Origin: Rhodocytophaga aerolata
Lineage (GTDB): Bacteria; Bacteroidota; Bacteroidia; Cytophagales; 172606-1
DNA: 64,000 bases
NCBI RefSeq assembly: GCF_030503435.1
Contig: NZ_JAUKPO010000018.1
Coordinates: forward strand, 85,569 to 149,568
Reading direction: 5' to 3'
The position numbers and the translations under genes are program-made. A model generated the notes under the pieces. The model was not told the DNA's origin, ran no database searches, and saw nothing but the letters and a program-made list of their open reading frames with translations. Positions 27,651 through 37,562 of the stretch are shown piece by piece. Each line of letters begins with the position of its first letter. Positions within the stretch are counted from its first letter, which is position 1.

Positions 27651-28505
27651 ATGGAACTGACTAAAACCAAATTAAAAATAGTAACAGGCATCCTAGCTTC
27701 TTTACTAGTATTGTCGGCAGCAGGCAATGTGTATTTTTGGAACCGAACAAATACGCCTACAACAGCAGATGATCAGGATAGGGAGGATGACTTCACAACC
27801 TCCTTACTTACACCAACAGGAGATATAGACCGCCTGAACAAAAAGCTAGCAGAAATAGAGCAGCAAAATGGGCGATTACAAGCGCAAGTAGGAGACCTGA
27901 ATGGCCTACTCCAGCAGGCAAACAATCAGGTATGGGAACTGCGGACCAGAAAAAGCAGCCCGGTAACCGATCTATCTCCGGCACAAGTGGGCAGAAATAG
28001 GCAAGCAAGTGATCAACAGGCCATGCTCAGCCGGAATGAGCAGTTGACTGCCCAAATAGCCAGCTTACAAGACAGCCTCAAGCGGCTGGCCAATCAAAAG
28101 CTTGCAGCAGACAACTTCCGGATGGTAGCCTTTAAACGCAATAGCAAGGAGACGGCTAAGGCGAAAAAAGTAAACAGGCTCACTATTTCACTCACTATGC
28201 CGGCAGCTGAGGGAAAGCCAAAGGGTGAAACAGTGTTTCTGAGCCTGCTGGACCCGGAAGGCAAGGGCATTTCTTCTCCCCTAGAGACACTTACGCTGCC
28301 AGGTCCGGAAGGAAAAGCAAAGGTTCCGGTTCATGCTAAAAAAGAGGTGGATTTGGGCAGCCGCGCTAGTTGGCAGCAAGTTACCTTCACTATTCAAGAA
28401 ACGGACGACATTAAGCCAGGTACCTATCAGGCTTACCTATACACCCAAAACAAATATCTGGGCTCAGTGCAAGTGCAGTTCCGCGATAGTTTCTGGTTTT
28501 TCTAG
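27651..28505 (+). CDS. Membrane-anchored coiled-coil protein of unknown function
   Basis: 284 residues from the ATG at 27651, chosen for its ribosome binding site; nine more codons are open upstream. One membrane helix near the N-terminus (IVTGILASLLVLSAAGNVYFW), then heptad-rich segments at about 50-85 and 115-145 that should form coiled coil, then a beta-rich domain of about 130 residues ending KYLGSVQVQFRDSFWFF. Most of the protein would face the periplasm. It may be a structural or scaffolding envelope protein. It shows no carbohydrate-enzyme features, so its place between two glycan loci may be accidental. Confidence 0.7.
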   Translation: MELTKTKLKIVTGILASLLVLSAAGNVYFWNRTNTPTTADDQDREDDFTTSLLTPTGDIDRLNKKLAEIEQQNGRLQAQVGDLNGLLQQANNQVWELRTRKSSPVTDLSPAQVGRNRQASDQQAMLSRNEQLTAQIASLQDSLKRLANQKLAADNFRMVAFKRNSKETAKAKKVNRLTISLTMPAAEGKPKGETVFLSLLDPEGKGISSPLETLTLPGPEGKAKVPVHAKKEVDLGSRASWQQVTFTIQETDDIKPGTYQAYLYTQNKYLGSVQVQFRDSFWFF

Positions 28506-28652
28506 ACCATTTTCCTGGCACTCACCTGTGGGAGCAATAGATCCGCAACCCCCTTGGCCTTGCATCGGCAAAAGGTAAGCATATCTGCTCTATATAGCAG
28601 GTAAACTAGAAACACAGTTATCTGAAAAGGGGCAGTTTGATTAACTCCGATC

Positions 28653-29681
28653 TTACACTGCATGAGGTATGGATGATCCTCTGACAATCAGTTTAGTTTG
28701 TAAGACTTTAGTCTGTGGTTTATATTCTTCCAGATCTATATCTACTTGTTCTAAAAACAAATAGGCTGCTTCTCTGCCTATATCAAACACGGGTTGAGCT
28801 ACTGTGGTTAACCCAGGTTCAATTAAGGCCGAAGCTGGGTCGTTGCTGAATCCTACAACGGCTATATCCTGCGGAATCCGCAGGCCCTTATCCTTGATCA
28901 CTAACATGGCGGCTATGGCAGTAGGGTCATTAATGGCAAACAAGGCATCTGGCGGATTTGGCAGGTCTAGCAGGTGCTTTACATAAATGGTGGCTTTTTC
29001 AGGAGTCAGGTCATACTGGATGATTAGGTCCTCTTCTACTGGTAAGATATGTTTTTGCAAAGCATCTATATACCCTTTGAGGCGGCGACGGCTGATGATC
29101 AGCGAATCTGGCCCAGCCAGATGGGCAATTCTCTTTCGGCCGGTTGTAATCAGATGTTCTACAGCCATAAAAGCACCTTCGTAATCATCCACAATTACTT
29201 TTGAAACTTCCAGTTCTTCACATACCCTGTTAAAGAATACAACCGGGATTCCTTTGCGGTGCAAGGCTTGAAAATGATCAAAGTTTCTGGTTTCGCGGGT
29301 AACAGAAGCTAGTATACCATCTACTCTACTGGCCAGTAACGCTTTTGTATTGGCTACCTCCATCTCATACGACTCGTTCGACTGGCAGATCATAACATTG
29401 TACCCGGCTTTGCTCATCACCTCCTGTGCTCCCATAATTACGGATGGAAAAAAAGGAGTAAGAAACTCCGGTACTACCATGCCCACTGTATAACTCTTGC
29501 TCATTACCAGGCTTGTTGCCAGTAAATTTGGCTGATAATCCAGTCTGCTGGCCAGCTCCAGTACCTTTTTCTTTGTCTGTTCATTAATATCCTGGTGCCC
29601 GTGCAAGGCTCTGGAAACGGTAGATTTAGATATGTTAAGTTCTTTGGCAATATCAATAATGGTGACCTGGTGCCTTTTCAT
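28653..29681 (-). CDS. LacI-family regulator of carbohydrate locus 2
   Basis: 342 residues, the standard length. HTH VTIIDIAKELNISKSTVSRALHGHQDI, hinge NLLATSLVMSKSYTVGMVVPEF, and a complete sugar-sensing core (FAINDPTAIAAMLVIKDKG, AVVGFSNDP). Divergent from the second susC, with a perfect 44-bp palindrome almost exactly midway between the two starts. It is a clear paralogue of the regulator at 11617-12735, but the two candidate operators differ completely in sequence, so cross-regulation is unlikely. Confidence 0.93.
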   Translation of the reverse strand: MKRHQVTIIDIAKELNISKSTVSRALHGHQDINEQTKKKVLELASRLDYQPNLLATSLVMSKSYTVGMVVPEFLTPFFPSVIMGAQEVMSKAGYNVMICQSNESYEMEVANTKALLASRVDGILASVTRETRNFDHFQALHRKGIPVVFFNRVCEELEVSKVIVDDYEGAFMAVEHLITTGRKRIAHLAGPDSLIISRRRLKGYIDALQKHILPVEEDLIIQYDLTPEKATIYVKHLLDLPNPPDALFAINDPTAIAAMLVIKDKGLRIPQDIAVVGFSNDPASALIEPGLTTVAQPVFDIGREAAYLFLEQVDIDLEEYKPQTKVLQTKLIVRGSSIPHAV

Positions 29682-29893
29682 AGGAGTTTATTTGGTGTGC
29701 TGTTGGTAGAATTAGTTTGTAAATCAGACTTCCTGTTAGACACTACTTTATAACTAACCAGGCCTGCTCAGAATTTCGTTATACCGGCGCTTATCAAAAG
29801 GTAAAATATAACTATTTATATATCTTCATAAAATACCTAATTGTATTTATTATCTGACCATTTTACAAATAATAATTTATAAAATACAAATAT

Positions 29894-29937
29894 ATATTTT
29901 TCCGGGAACATTCCCGGGAATGTTCCCGGAAAAATAT
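29894..29937. promoter_or_regulatory. Perfect 44-bp palindrome, candidate double LacI operator
   Basis: Every base from 29894 to 29915 pairs with its mirror in 29916-29937. It contains GGGAACATTCCC followed directly by its complement GGGAATGTTCCC, each itself a near-palindromic LacI-type site, flanked by TTTTTCC and GGAAAAA. It is 212 bp from the lacI start and 215 bp from susC. There is no one-sided T run, so a terminator is less likely than an operator. Confidence 0.8.
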
Positions 29938-30152
29938 CTTGAAAAAAGTTAGAATTTTGCTTGCTTATCAACATTCAGCATTTATCATTGTTTTATTATC
30001 CGTTTTATACCTAGCAGAAGAGAAGGAATAGCTATCCTTTTTTAAAGCAGACAATCATAATAAAATTGAATTATTTAAATACGCATTCTATCTAAGGATT
30101 TTGCCAATACTGCAATGCACTGATCTATTTCCCTATTATAACCTATATACCT

Positions 30153-33100
30153 ATGTCCTACTCTTTACCTAATTTTTGCAAGATGCTATTCCTAACAGCT
30201 ATGCTTACTTGCATCTTCTTACAGGCACATGCCCAGGAAATTACCATCCGGGGTAATGTAACAGAAGAAGGTACTCCTTTGCCTGGAGTGAATGTGATTC
30301 TTAAAGGTACTTCCAATGGTACAGTTACAGATGCCAATGGTGCTTATACGCTTTCAGTGCCTTCCAATGGCACTTTATCATTCTCCTACATAGGGTATGT
30401 GACCGAAGATGTAGCCATCAATGGCCGTACAATCATTGATATAAGCCTGGCGCCGGATATTAAATCATTAAATGAAGTAGTGGTAGTAGGCTATGGCACC
30501 CAACGGAAAATAGAAACAACTGGGGCTATTGCTTCTGTAAAAGCTGCCGAAATTACCCAAACACCTGTTGTAAACGTAGCACAAGGCTTACAGGCACGGG
30601 CAGCTGGTGTACAAATCACGCAAAATTCTGCTGCTCCTGGTGGGAATATCAGTGTTCGAATCCGGGGCACAAACTCCATTAATGGAACCTCTGAACCACT
30701 CTATGTAATCGACGGAATACAAATTTCCAATGGCGGGGGAGTAAATGAGGTAAGTCCGCTTTCCAGCATCAATCCCAATGATATCGAATCGGTGGAAGTC
30801 CTGAAAGATGCATCCGCTACAGCTATCTATGGAGCCCGGGGAGCCAATGGTGTTATTCTGATTACCACCAAACGCGGCAAAGCAGGAGCCTCCAGAGTAA
30901 CGTATGAAGGCTATTACGGCATTCAGCAGGCAAGCAAACAATTGGATGTATTAAATGCTACCCAATATGCCCAATTGGAAAATGAAATTTATGCAAACAA
31001 CCCACCCTATACAAATCCTGCCTCTTTAGGCGAGGGTACCAACTGGCAGGATTTAATTATGCGCGATGCTTCCATACAGAACCATCAGCTGTCGGTTACC
31101 GGGGGCAGTGATAAAACACAGCTAGCTCTGTCTGCCAATTACTTCAACCAGGATGGAATTATTATTAACTCGAATTTCAAACGGTATTCTATCCGCCTGA
31201 ACCTGGATCATCAGATCAATAACCGCATTAAAATAGGCACCAGTATCGTAGGCAGTTATAACGGTAGTGACCGTATACCTACAGGTTCTGAAAGTATAGA
31301 TGGGCCTGCCGTTACCGGAAGTATTGTAGGAGCAGCGCTAGGGGCCCCACCTGTATTGGTTCCTTACCGGGAAGATGGTTCTATTTTTCCTTTTGGCGAA
31401 CAAGCAGGCGGTACCTACCGGGAATTAGCCAATCCGCTTGGCTTAGCAGCGATTTTAAATAAAACGACTTATAAACGGACTCTGGCAAATATTTACAGTG
31501 ACTTTTCTCTCTTGGAAGGGCTTACCTACCGGGCATCTTTCAACATTGATATCGAAAACCGCCTGTTCGACTCTTATTCGCCCAGGTCTATCTTAAGCCA
31601 GGTAGATTTAGCTTCCGGAGGAGGCAGTGCCGAAAAAACCAACAGCAATTATCTAAACCTGCTACACGAAAGCATTTTGACCTATTCCAAAACTTTTGCA
31701 GCCGTACATTCTCTGAAGTTTACCGGATTGTTTGCTACCCAGGCTAACCAATTTAACCGCAACACAATTCAGGCATCAAAATTTCCGAATGATGTTACGG
31801 GAAACGAAGCAGTACAACTAGCTATTGACCGCACCATTAGCAGCGACCGAAGCAAAGACCGCCTGGATTCCTACATGGGCCGTATTAACTATGGTTTCCG
31901 GGATAAATATTTCTTAGACCTCACGGCCCGCTACGACGGAGCCAGCAAGTTTGGCAAAAATCATAAATATGGCTTTTTTCCGGCTGTATCAGCTGCCTGG
32001 CGGGTGATTGAAGAAGGGTTTATGCAGAATATCACGCTGATCAGCGACCTAAAACTACGGGCCAGTTACGGAATAACCGGAAATGCGGGAGCTATCGGGC
32101 CTTATCAGTCTCTAGCTACGGTAGCATCCAGCAGTGGCTATAGCTTGAACCACATCTATGCCAATGGTCTTAGCCCTAACCGGATACCCAATCCTGATTT
32201 GCGCTGGGAAAAATCTATTCAGACAGATATTGGATTAGACATTAGTCTGCTGAAAAACCGGCTCAGTTTTATTGTGGACGTGTACAATAAGAAAACTAAT
32301 GACTTACTGTTTGTAAAAAGCCTGCCCTTATCTTCGGGCTATGGAACCATTACAGGTAACTTTGCCGAAATTCAAAACCGGGGGATAGAACTATCTGCAG
32401 ATGCCCGCATTCTGGATGGAGCATTTAAATGGAGTGTAAATGGCAACTTTACGGTTAACCGTAATAAATTATTAGCTCTGGAAGGTGGTTTACAGGAATT
32501 TGTAGTAAATAATTATACAGTATTACAGGTAGGGCAACCCATCGGTATTTTCAAAACCTATGTAAATAATGGTATCTATCAGACAGATGAACCGATTCTG
32601 CCAGGTTCTGGTAGCCGTACCGGAGGTGCCAAAGTAGCCGACCTAAATGGCGATGGGCAAATTACCGCTGATGATCAGACCATTACTGGCAATGCCAACC
32701 CAGATTTTATTTTTGGCTTGTCTACTAACATGGCCTATAAGAATTTTGATCTGAATGCTTTCTTCTCCGGCGTTCAAGGCAATGAAATTTATAACTTGGC
32801 CCGTTACACATTTGAAAATCCCTTAGGGCAACGGAATATGTTTGCCGGAGCCGCCAACCGCTGGTCGCCTACCAACCCTACCAACGATTTTGTAAGTGGA
32901 TTCCAGGGAGGTCGCTTGCCTATTTCCGACCGCTTTATGGAAGATGGTTCGTATATCCGTTTAAAGAATATTACCCTTGGTTATACGCTTCCTAAAATCA
33001 AGTTTGTTTATAATGCCCGTATTTATGTGAGTGCCAATAACTTATTCACCATTACTAACTACACTGGTTTTGATCCGGAAGTAAATACTTTTGGCAATAC

Positions 33101-33179
33101 CAATACCCGAATTGGGGTGGACAATGGCGTGTATCCGCTGGCTAAATCGTATATAGGTGGTGTTCAACTTACCTTCTAA
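30153..33179 (+). CDS. SusC/RagA TonB-dependent outer-membrane transporter, locus 2
   Basis: 1008 residues: signal peptide ending LQAHAQ, carboxypeptidase-regulatory-like domain (TIRGNVTEEGTPLPGVNVIL), TonB-box-like LNEVVVVGYGTQ, plug domain (IRGTNSINGTSEPLYVIDGI), and a barrel ending GGVQLTF. The layout and many motifs match the locus 1 SusC, but the barrel strands and loops diverge, as expected if the ligand differs. SusD follows after 17 bp. Confidence 0.96.
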   Translation: MSYSLPNFCKMLFLTAMLTCIFLQAHAQEITIRGNVTEEGTPLPGVNVILKGTSNGTVTDANGAYTLSVPSNGTLSFSYIGYVTEDVAINGRTIIDISLAPDIKSLNEVVVVGYGTQRKIETTGAIASVKAAEITQTPVVNVAQGLQARAAGVQITQNSAAPGGNISVRIRGTNSINGTSEPLYVIDGIQISNGGGVNEVSPLSSINPNDIESVEVLKDASATAIYGARGANGVILITTKRGKAGASRVTYEGYYGIQQASKQLDVLNATQYAQLENEIYANNPPYTNPASLGEGTNWQDLIMRDASIQNHQLSVTGGSDKTQLALSANYFNQDGIIINSNFKRYSIRLNLDHQINNRIKIGTSIVGSYNGSDRIPTGSESIDGPAVTGSIVGAALGAPPVLVPYREDGSIFPFGEQAGGTYRELANPLGLAAILNKTTYKRTLANIYSDFSLLEGLTYRASFNIDIENRLFDSYSPRSILSQVDLASGGGSAEKTNSNYLNLLHESILTYSKTFAAVHSLKFTGLFATQANQFNRNTIQASKFPNDVTGNEAVQLAIDRTISSDRSKDRLDSYMGRINYGFRDKYFLDLTARYDGASKFGKNHKYGFFPAVSAAWRVIEEGFMQNITLISDLKLRASYGITGNAGAIGPYQSLATVASSSGYSLNHIYANGLSPNRIPNPDLRWEKSIQTDIGLDISLLKNRLSFIVDVYNKKTNDLLFVKSLPLSSGYGTITGNFAEIQNRGIELSADARILDGAFKWSVNGNFTVNRNKLLALEGGLQEFVVNNYTVLQVGQPIGIFKTYVNNGIYQTDEPILPGSGSRTGGAKVADLNGDGQITADDQTITGNANPDFIFGLSTNMAYKNFDLNAFFSGVQGNEIYNLARYTFENPLGQRNMFAGAANRWSPTNPTNDFVSGFQGGRLPISDRFMEDGSYIRLKNITLGYTLPKIKFVYNARIYVSANNLFTITNYTGFDPEVNTFGNTNTRIGVDNGVYPLAKSYIGGVQLTF

Positions 33180-33196
33180 CCTTCAGACATACTACT

Positions 33197-34684
33197 ATGA
33201 AAACATATATAAAATACCTATTTGCTGCCGGTGTACTAGCTTGCCTTAACGCCTGCGAACTGCAAGAAACACCTTATTCTTCCATTTATACTAATCAGTT
33301 TTACAAAACCTCTCAAGATGCCGAATCTGCCTTGCTGGCAGTATATGGTGTGGTTGGCGATTTATATGCAGGTCCGGCTCCGCTGATGATTTCTGACTTC
33401 AGTGCCGACCAGGTGTACCCCCGCCCGGTAGTAGGCCGCGACACTTATACTTTATTCTCCTACGACCCTAACTATACAGCGGTTAAAAGTTTTGGCAGGG
33501 CAAATGAGTCGCCGTATCAGATCTGGACTTCCTGTTATTCTGGTATTGAAAAAGCCAATTGGGTAATAGCCAGGGTACCAGATGTACAGATGGATGCCAA
33601 CCGCAAAACCCAGATTCTGGGCGAAGCCTATTTCCTCCGGGCATTCTACTTCTGGATGCTGACCAAAAACTTTGGTGATATTGTGGTAAAAACCACCCCC
33701 AGTACATCTCAACAGGAAGCCATTGCCGAGAAAAGCACAAGAGTTCAAGCCTACCAGCAAATTTATAGTGATCTGGAACAAGCGGCTGCCAGCCTGCCTT
33801 CCTACACGCCCAGCCTGGAAAAAGGTCGTCCTTCCAAAGAAGTGGTTCTCGCCTTACATGCCAAAGCTGCTCTGTATAACGAAGATTGGTCTGTAGCTCA
33901 GCAAAAAGCACAAGAGGTAATTAGCTCTGGTAAATATGCTTTGATGCCAGATGTACTGGATGTATACAATGTAGCCAAGGAAGACGTAGCCAGGCAGGAA
34001 AATATGTGGGCATTTGAAGCAGAAAGCACTAATCCTGGCAGAACATCCCAGATCATGGGCTTATATGGTCCCCCCAATAGCAACAGTCCTGCCTATGGCA
34101 AAACTACGTTTGGTTCCATATTCGTGTATCCTTCCTTTTATGCCTCCTTCGACCCAAAAGATAAACGTCTGCAATTGATGGATACCAATTATGTAAATGC
34201 CAAAGGAGAAATTGTGAAGCAAAAGGATGTAACGCCTATTACGCCCAAAGGTATATTAGTTAAAAAATACCAGGACCCCAACTCTGTAGGTTCTAGTCAT
34301 GCTAATAACATACCCATATTACGGTTAGCAGATGTGTATCTGATAGCTGCCGAAGCAGAAGCCAGGCAAAGCGGACCAAGCGGCAATGCTTATACGAATA
34401 TTAATACTGTTCGGCAGAGAGCAGGTCTGGATAATTTGCCAGAAGGATTAGGTAAAGAAGAGTTTATAGAAGCTGTATTGCAGGAACGTTCCTGGGAATT
34501 GTTCAGTGAAGGCGACCGCTGGTATGACTTAACCCGGACAAATAAATACCTGACTGTGGTACCTGCTGCAGTAAATGATGTATTTAAAACGCGGAGCCCT
34601 CAACCCAGGCACAAGTATTTCCCGATACCACAAGACGAAATCAATGCCAATCCTAAACTTACGCAAAATACAGAATGGCAGTAA
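33197..34684 (+). CDS. SusD/RagB glycan-binding lipoprotein, locus 2
   Basis: 495 residues, lipobox LNAC in the leader. N-terminal SusD-like segment (AYFLRAFYFWMLTKNFGD) and C-terminal domain (LQERSWELFSEGDRWYDLTR, KYFPIPQDEINANPKL) are typical. It partners the SusC gene 17 bp upstream. The end of the coding sequence runs into a spacer that carries an intergenic repeat-like motif, before the next gene. Confidence 0.95.
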   Translation: MKTYIKYLFAAGVLACLNACELQETPYSSIYTNQFYKTSQDAESALLAVYGVVGDLYAGPAPLMISDFSADQVYPRPVVGRDTYTLFSYDPNYTAVKSFGRANESPYQIWTSCYSGIEKANWVIARVPDVQMDANRKTQILGEAYFLRAFYFWMLTKNFGDIVVKTTPSTSQQEAIAEKSTRVQAYQQIYSDLEQAAASLPSYTPSLEKGRPSKEVVLALHAKAALYNEDWSVAQQKAQEVISSGKYALMPDVLDVYNVAKEDVARQENMWAFEAESTNPGRTSQIMGLYGPPNSNSPAYGKTTFGSIFVYPSFYASFDPKDKRLQLMDTNYVNAKGEIVKQKDVTPITPKGILVKKYQDPNSVGSSHANNIPILRLADVYLIAAEAEARQSGPSGNAYTNINTVRQRAGLDNLPEGLGKEEFIEAVLQERSWELFSEGDRWYDLTRTNKYLTVVPAAVNDVFKTRSPQPRHKYFPIPQDEINANPKLTQNTEWQ

Positions 34685-34881
34685 TGAATAATGGCTCTTG
34701 TGTCATTCTGAGGAAAGAAGAATGTTTTCATTTACTGAATAATTCACCTTCTAACATAGAAGCAATTTCTCAAAGCAAGCTTGCATCCTTCACACCCATG
34801 GGCTTGATTGTGTTGATTTTACGTACCGAAAAAGGCATTTTATTAATTCTCTTAGCGCTACTTCTTCTTATGCATATACGC
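34685..34881 (+). repeat. Spacer with a TGTCATTCTGAG repeat-like motif
   Basis: An open frame crosses this stretch, but its translation is not protein-like and lacks a secretion signal. TGTCATTCTGAG at 34701-34712, followed by GAAAGAAGAATG, matches a motif that recurs between genes in many Bacteroidota genomes. Only one copy is in this window, so the repeat claim rests on general knowledge. Confidence 0.4.
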
Positions 34882-37533
34882 ATGACAACCCAACTCTTCA
34901 ACCAGTTGAAGCATAGAAAACAAAGGAATCAAAATCGGCTGTCAAAATATTTTCTGGCAGGTTTTATACTCGTACTGCCCCTATTCAGCCATGCCCAAAA
35001 AAAGATTACTCTGGTAAATTCATCACTTCAGCTGGAGTGGCAAAAAACAGCTGAGGGATATACACTCAATAAAGTGCAGGTACAACAGAACAATAAGAAT
35101 GTTCCGCTACCTATGCCTACCGGGGAGTATACCTTTCTATACTCCCCGGATAAACCAGATTCATTGCCTCTGTTTAACCAGGTGGATGATCATGCCAGAA
35201 ATTTTCCGGAGCCTATTTACAAATACATTGTCAATACCTGGCATTCGAACCTGAAACCTGTTGCTATGAATACGGCAGGCACTGCGCACCATTTTTTTCC
35301 GTCACAAGCAAAACAGGTGGGTCATTCAGAAGTTCGGTTTATGCAAGATTCTAAAGAAGCCACTGTAGAAGCCAGTTGGGCCTTGCACCCCATGTATAAA
35401 AATGATATCCTGGTAGAAATCAACCTTACAGCCAAACAAGCGGGTTATTTTTCACTGGCCTCTCCTACCCTGGCTACTATTTCAGAAAAAGATCTCACCT
35501 GGGGAATTATTCCGGGGCATTTTCAGGGAAAAGCCTTACAAAATGATCTGGTATTAAGTTATGCTTATGGACAAGGAATTCCCAGAAAACCCATTGTAGT
35601 GCGGGAACGAACCGCCAGCACTTTAGCTCCCTTAATTAGCCAGAAGAATGGGTTTACCCTTGCCCTTATCCCGGAGCCTGGCACTGGCCGCGATCCCTGG
35701 GAGAAGGATAAAAACACCCATAACGACTGGCAACTGGGCCTATCACTGATGAACCGCAAAGCTGAACTTACTCCTACTGCCTACTATCCGGTGCTGGGAG
35801 AAAAAAATTCGTATTTGAACGCTGGAGAAAGCCGTACGTTTAAGTTCCGCTACACTTTGCAACTGTCCGACTGGTATCTGGTATACAAGCATGCCATCAA
35901 CGATGTATACCGCTTTCCAGATGTACTAGCTCTAAAACAAACCAGGCATTCTTTAACGAACCGGGTGCTGGCTATGCTGGCATATGTAAATAACGATACC
36001 ACTTCCCTGTGGCGGCTGGAAAAATTCAATGGGCAGCAGATCGGAGCACAGGCCTACTTAGGGGGTGTTGTTGGTTCTGACAAAGATGCCATGAAAAATT
36101 CCGACTATGGAGCTATGTGGATGCTGGCCACGATTTCTGGCGATTCGGTATTGCGGAAAAGCCGTTTGCCGTACGCACGAAACTTCAAGTTAGCCCAGCA
36201 GCAAAAAGAAGCCGGCTTCTTTCAGGGAGCAGCCGTTGGCCAGTATTATTTATCGAAAAGCCAGAAGTTTACTGAAGAATGGGGACCGTATGTAGAACCC
36301 ATAGGCCTCACTTACTACACCATGCTGGACATTGGGAATGTACTGCTCTTTGACCCCAATGACACTCAACTGAAAGAACGTTTAAGCTTAGGTGCGGATC
36401 GCCTGTTAAGCTGGCAGCACCCAGATGGCCATTGGGAAGTAGCCTATGACCGAGAAACCCAAAAACCCCGCTTTACGGAACTGAAAGATGTACGTCCCAC
36501 TTTTTATGGCTTACTCGTAGCTTACCGGATACTGGGCGATAAAAAATACCTGGATGCTGCCCGCAAAGGTGCCGACTGGTTTGTAGAGAATGCTGTCCAT
36601 AAAGGCCATTTTTTGGGTGTCTGTGGTGACCTGCGGTTTGTACCAGATTTTGCCACTGGCCAGAGTGTACAAGCCTTACTGGATCTGTTTGACCTCACCG
36701 GCGAAAAACGCTACAAAGAGGCTGCGCTAACAACCGGAAGAATGTATACTGCCTCTATCTATACACATCCCATTCCTACCAGGGAAAAAAAGCTGGTAAA
36801 CGGCATCGCCCGGGAAGACTGGGAGATCAGCCAGGCTGGGCTGAGCTTTGAACATGGCGGAAGTGTAGGATCAGCTAATATTCATGGACCCATCCAACTG
36901 GCAAGCCACGCTGGGATGTTTGTTCGCTTGTTTGGACTCACCAACGATTCTTTATACCTGAATATGGCAAGGGTGGGTGTTCTGGGTAGAGATGCCTTTG
37001 TGCATGAACCTACCAGTGTAGCCTCATATTACTGGCGGGCAATGAATGCCGGAGCTGGCCCCTATCCCCATCATGCCTGGTGGCAAATCGGTTGGATCAC
37101 CGATTATTTGCTATCAGAAATTTCCTTACGGTCTGGTGGCCAGGTAGAGTTTCCCAGAGGCTTTGTTACCCCGAAAGTGGGGCCTCACCAGACCTATGGT
37201 TTTGCTCCAGGAAAGGTCTTTGGCAACGAAGCTCAGCTACATCTGCCTGCTAACATGGTGCAAGTAAGTAACCCACTTGTAGATTACATGGGGGCTACTT
37301 CTACAAAGGCAGGCAAAGTATACGTGCTGCTATTGAATAATGATAATGACATGCGGACCACCACTATTGGGTTTAATGCTCAACACTTACTCTTCCATAA
37401 GAAGGCAACGATTCAGAAAGCAAACCTCTTGAATAACCTTGGACAGCCCGAATCAGACCTGGATACAAATGGAAACTGGACTATTCAATTGCCTCCTTAT
37501 GGCTTGAAAGTAATAGAGATAGCCTACCAGTAA
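34882..37533 (+). CDS. Secreted (alpha/alpha)6-barrel glycosidase-like protein, family unassigned
   Basis: 883 residues from the ATG at 34882, which puts a signal peptide (KYFLAGFILVLPLFSHAQ) near the N-terminus; the frame is open 69 codons earlier through the spacer. The first 350 residues resemble a beta-sandwich. From about 370 to 780 the sequence has paired helices with aromatic and acidic motifs (QHPDGHWEVAYDRETQKPRF, HGGSVGSANIHGP, HHAWWQIGWITDYLL), as in six-hairpin glycosidases. A short beta domain closes the protein. I cannot name a family. It likely trims the glycan captured by locus 2 before the GH2 enzyme acts. Confidence 0.65.
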   Translation: MTTQLFNQLKHRKQRNQNRLSKYFLAGFILVLPLFSHAQKKITLVNSSLQLEWQKTAEGYTLNKVQVQQNNKNVPLPMPTGEYTFLYSPDKPDSLPLFNQVDDHARNFPEPIYKYIVNTWHSNLKPVAMNTAGTAHHFFPSQAKQVGHSEVRFMQDSKEATVEASWALHPMYKNDILVEINLTAKQAGYFSLASPTLATISEKDLTWGIIPGHFQGKALQNDLVLSYAYGQGIPRKPIVVRERTASTLAPLISQKNGFTLALIPEPGTGRDPWEKDKNTHNDWQLGLSLMNRKAELTPTAYYPVLGEKNSYLNAGESRTFKFRYTLQLSDWYLVYKHAINDVYRFPDVLALKQTRHSLTNRVLAMLAYVNNDTTSLWRLEKFNGQQIGAQAYLGGVVGSDKDAMKNSDYGAMWMLATISGDSVLRKSRLPYARNFKLAQQQKEAGFFQGAAVGQYYLSKSQKFTEEWGPYVEPIGLTYYTMLDIGNVLLFDPNDTQLKERLSLGADRLLSWQHPDGHWEVAYDRETQKPRFTELKDVRPTFYGLLVAYRILGDKKYLDAARKGADWFVENAVHKGHFLGVCGDLRFVPDFATGQSVQALLDLFDLTGEKRYKEAALTTGRMYTASIYTHPIPTREKKLVNGIAREDWEISQAGLSFEHGGSVGSANIHGPIQLASHAGMFVRLFGLTNDSLYLNMARVGVLGRDAFVHEPTSVASYYWRAMNAGAGPYPHHAWWQIGWITDYLLSEISLRSGGQVEFPRGFVTPKVGPHQTYGFAPGKVFGNEAQLHLPANMVQVSNPLVDYMGATSTKAGKVYVLLLNNDNDMRTTTIGFNAQHLLFHKKATIQKANLLNNLGQPESDLDTNGNWTIQLPPYGLKVIEIAYQ

Positions 37534-37562
37534 ATAAGTTATTAACAGTTAGAAAACTCCAC

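Noticed and set aside
29894..29937. Reading the 44-bp palindrome as a bidirectional terminator
   Set aside because: It lies between divergent genes, where no transcript needs to end, and has only five T on each side; an operator fits better.
34675..34881. N-terminal 69 codons in frame with the locus 2 glycosidase-like gene
   Set aside because: The translation is not protein-like, overlaps susD and lacks a secretion signal until the ATG at 34882.
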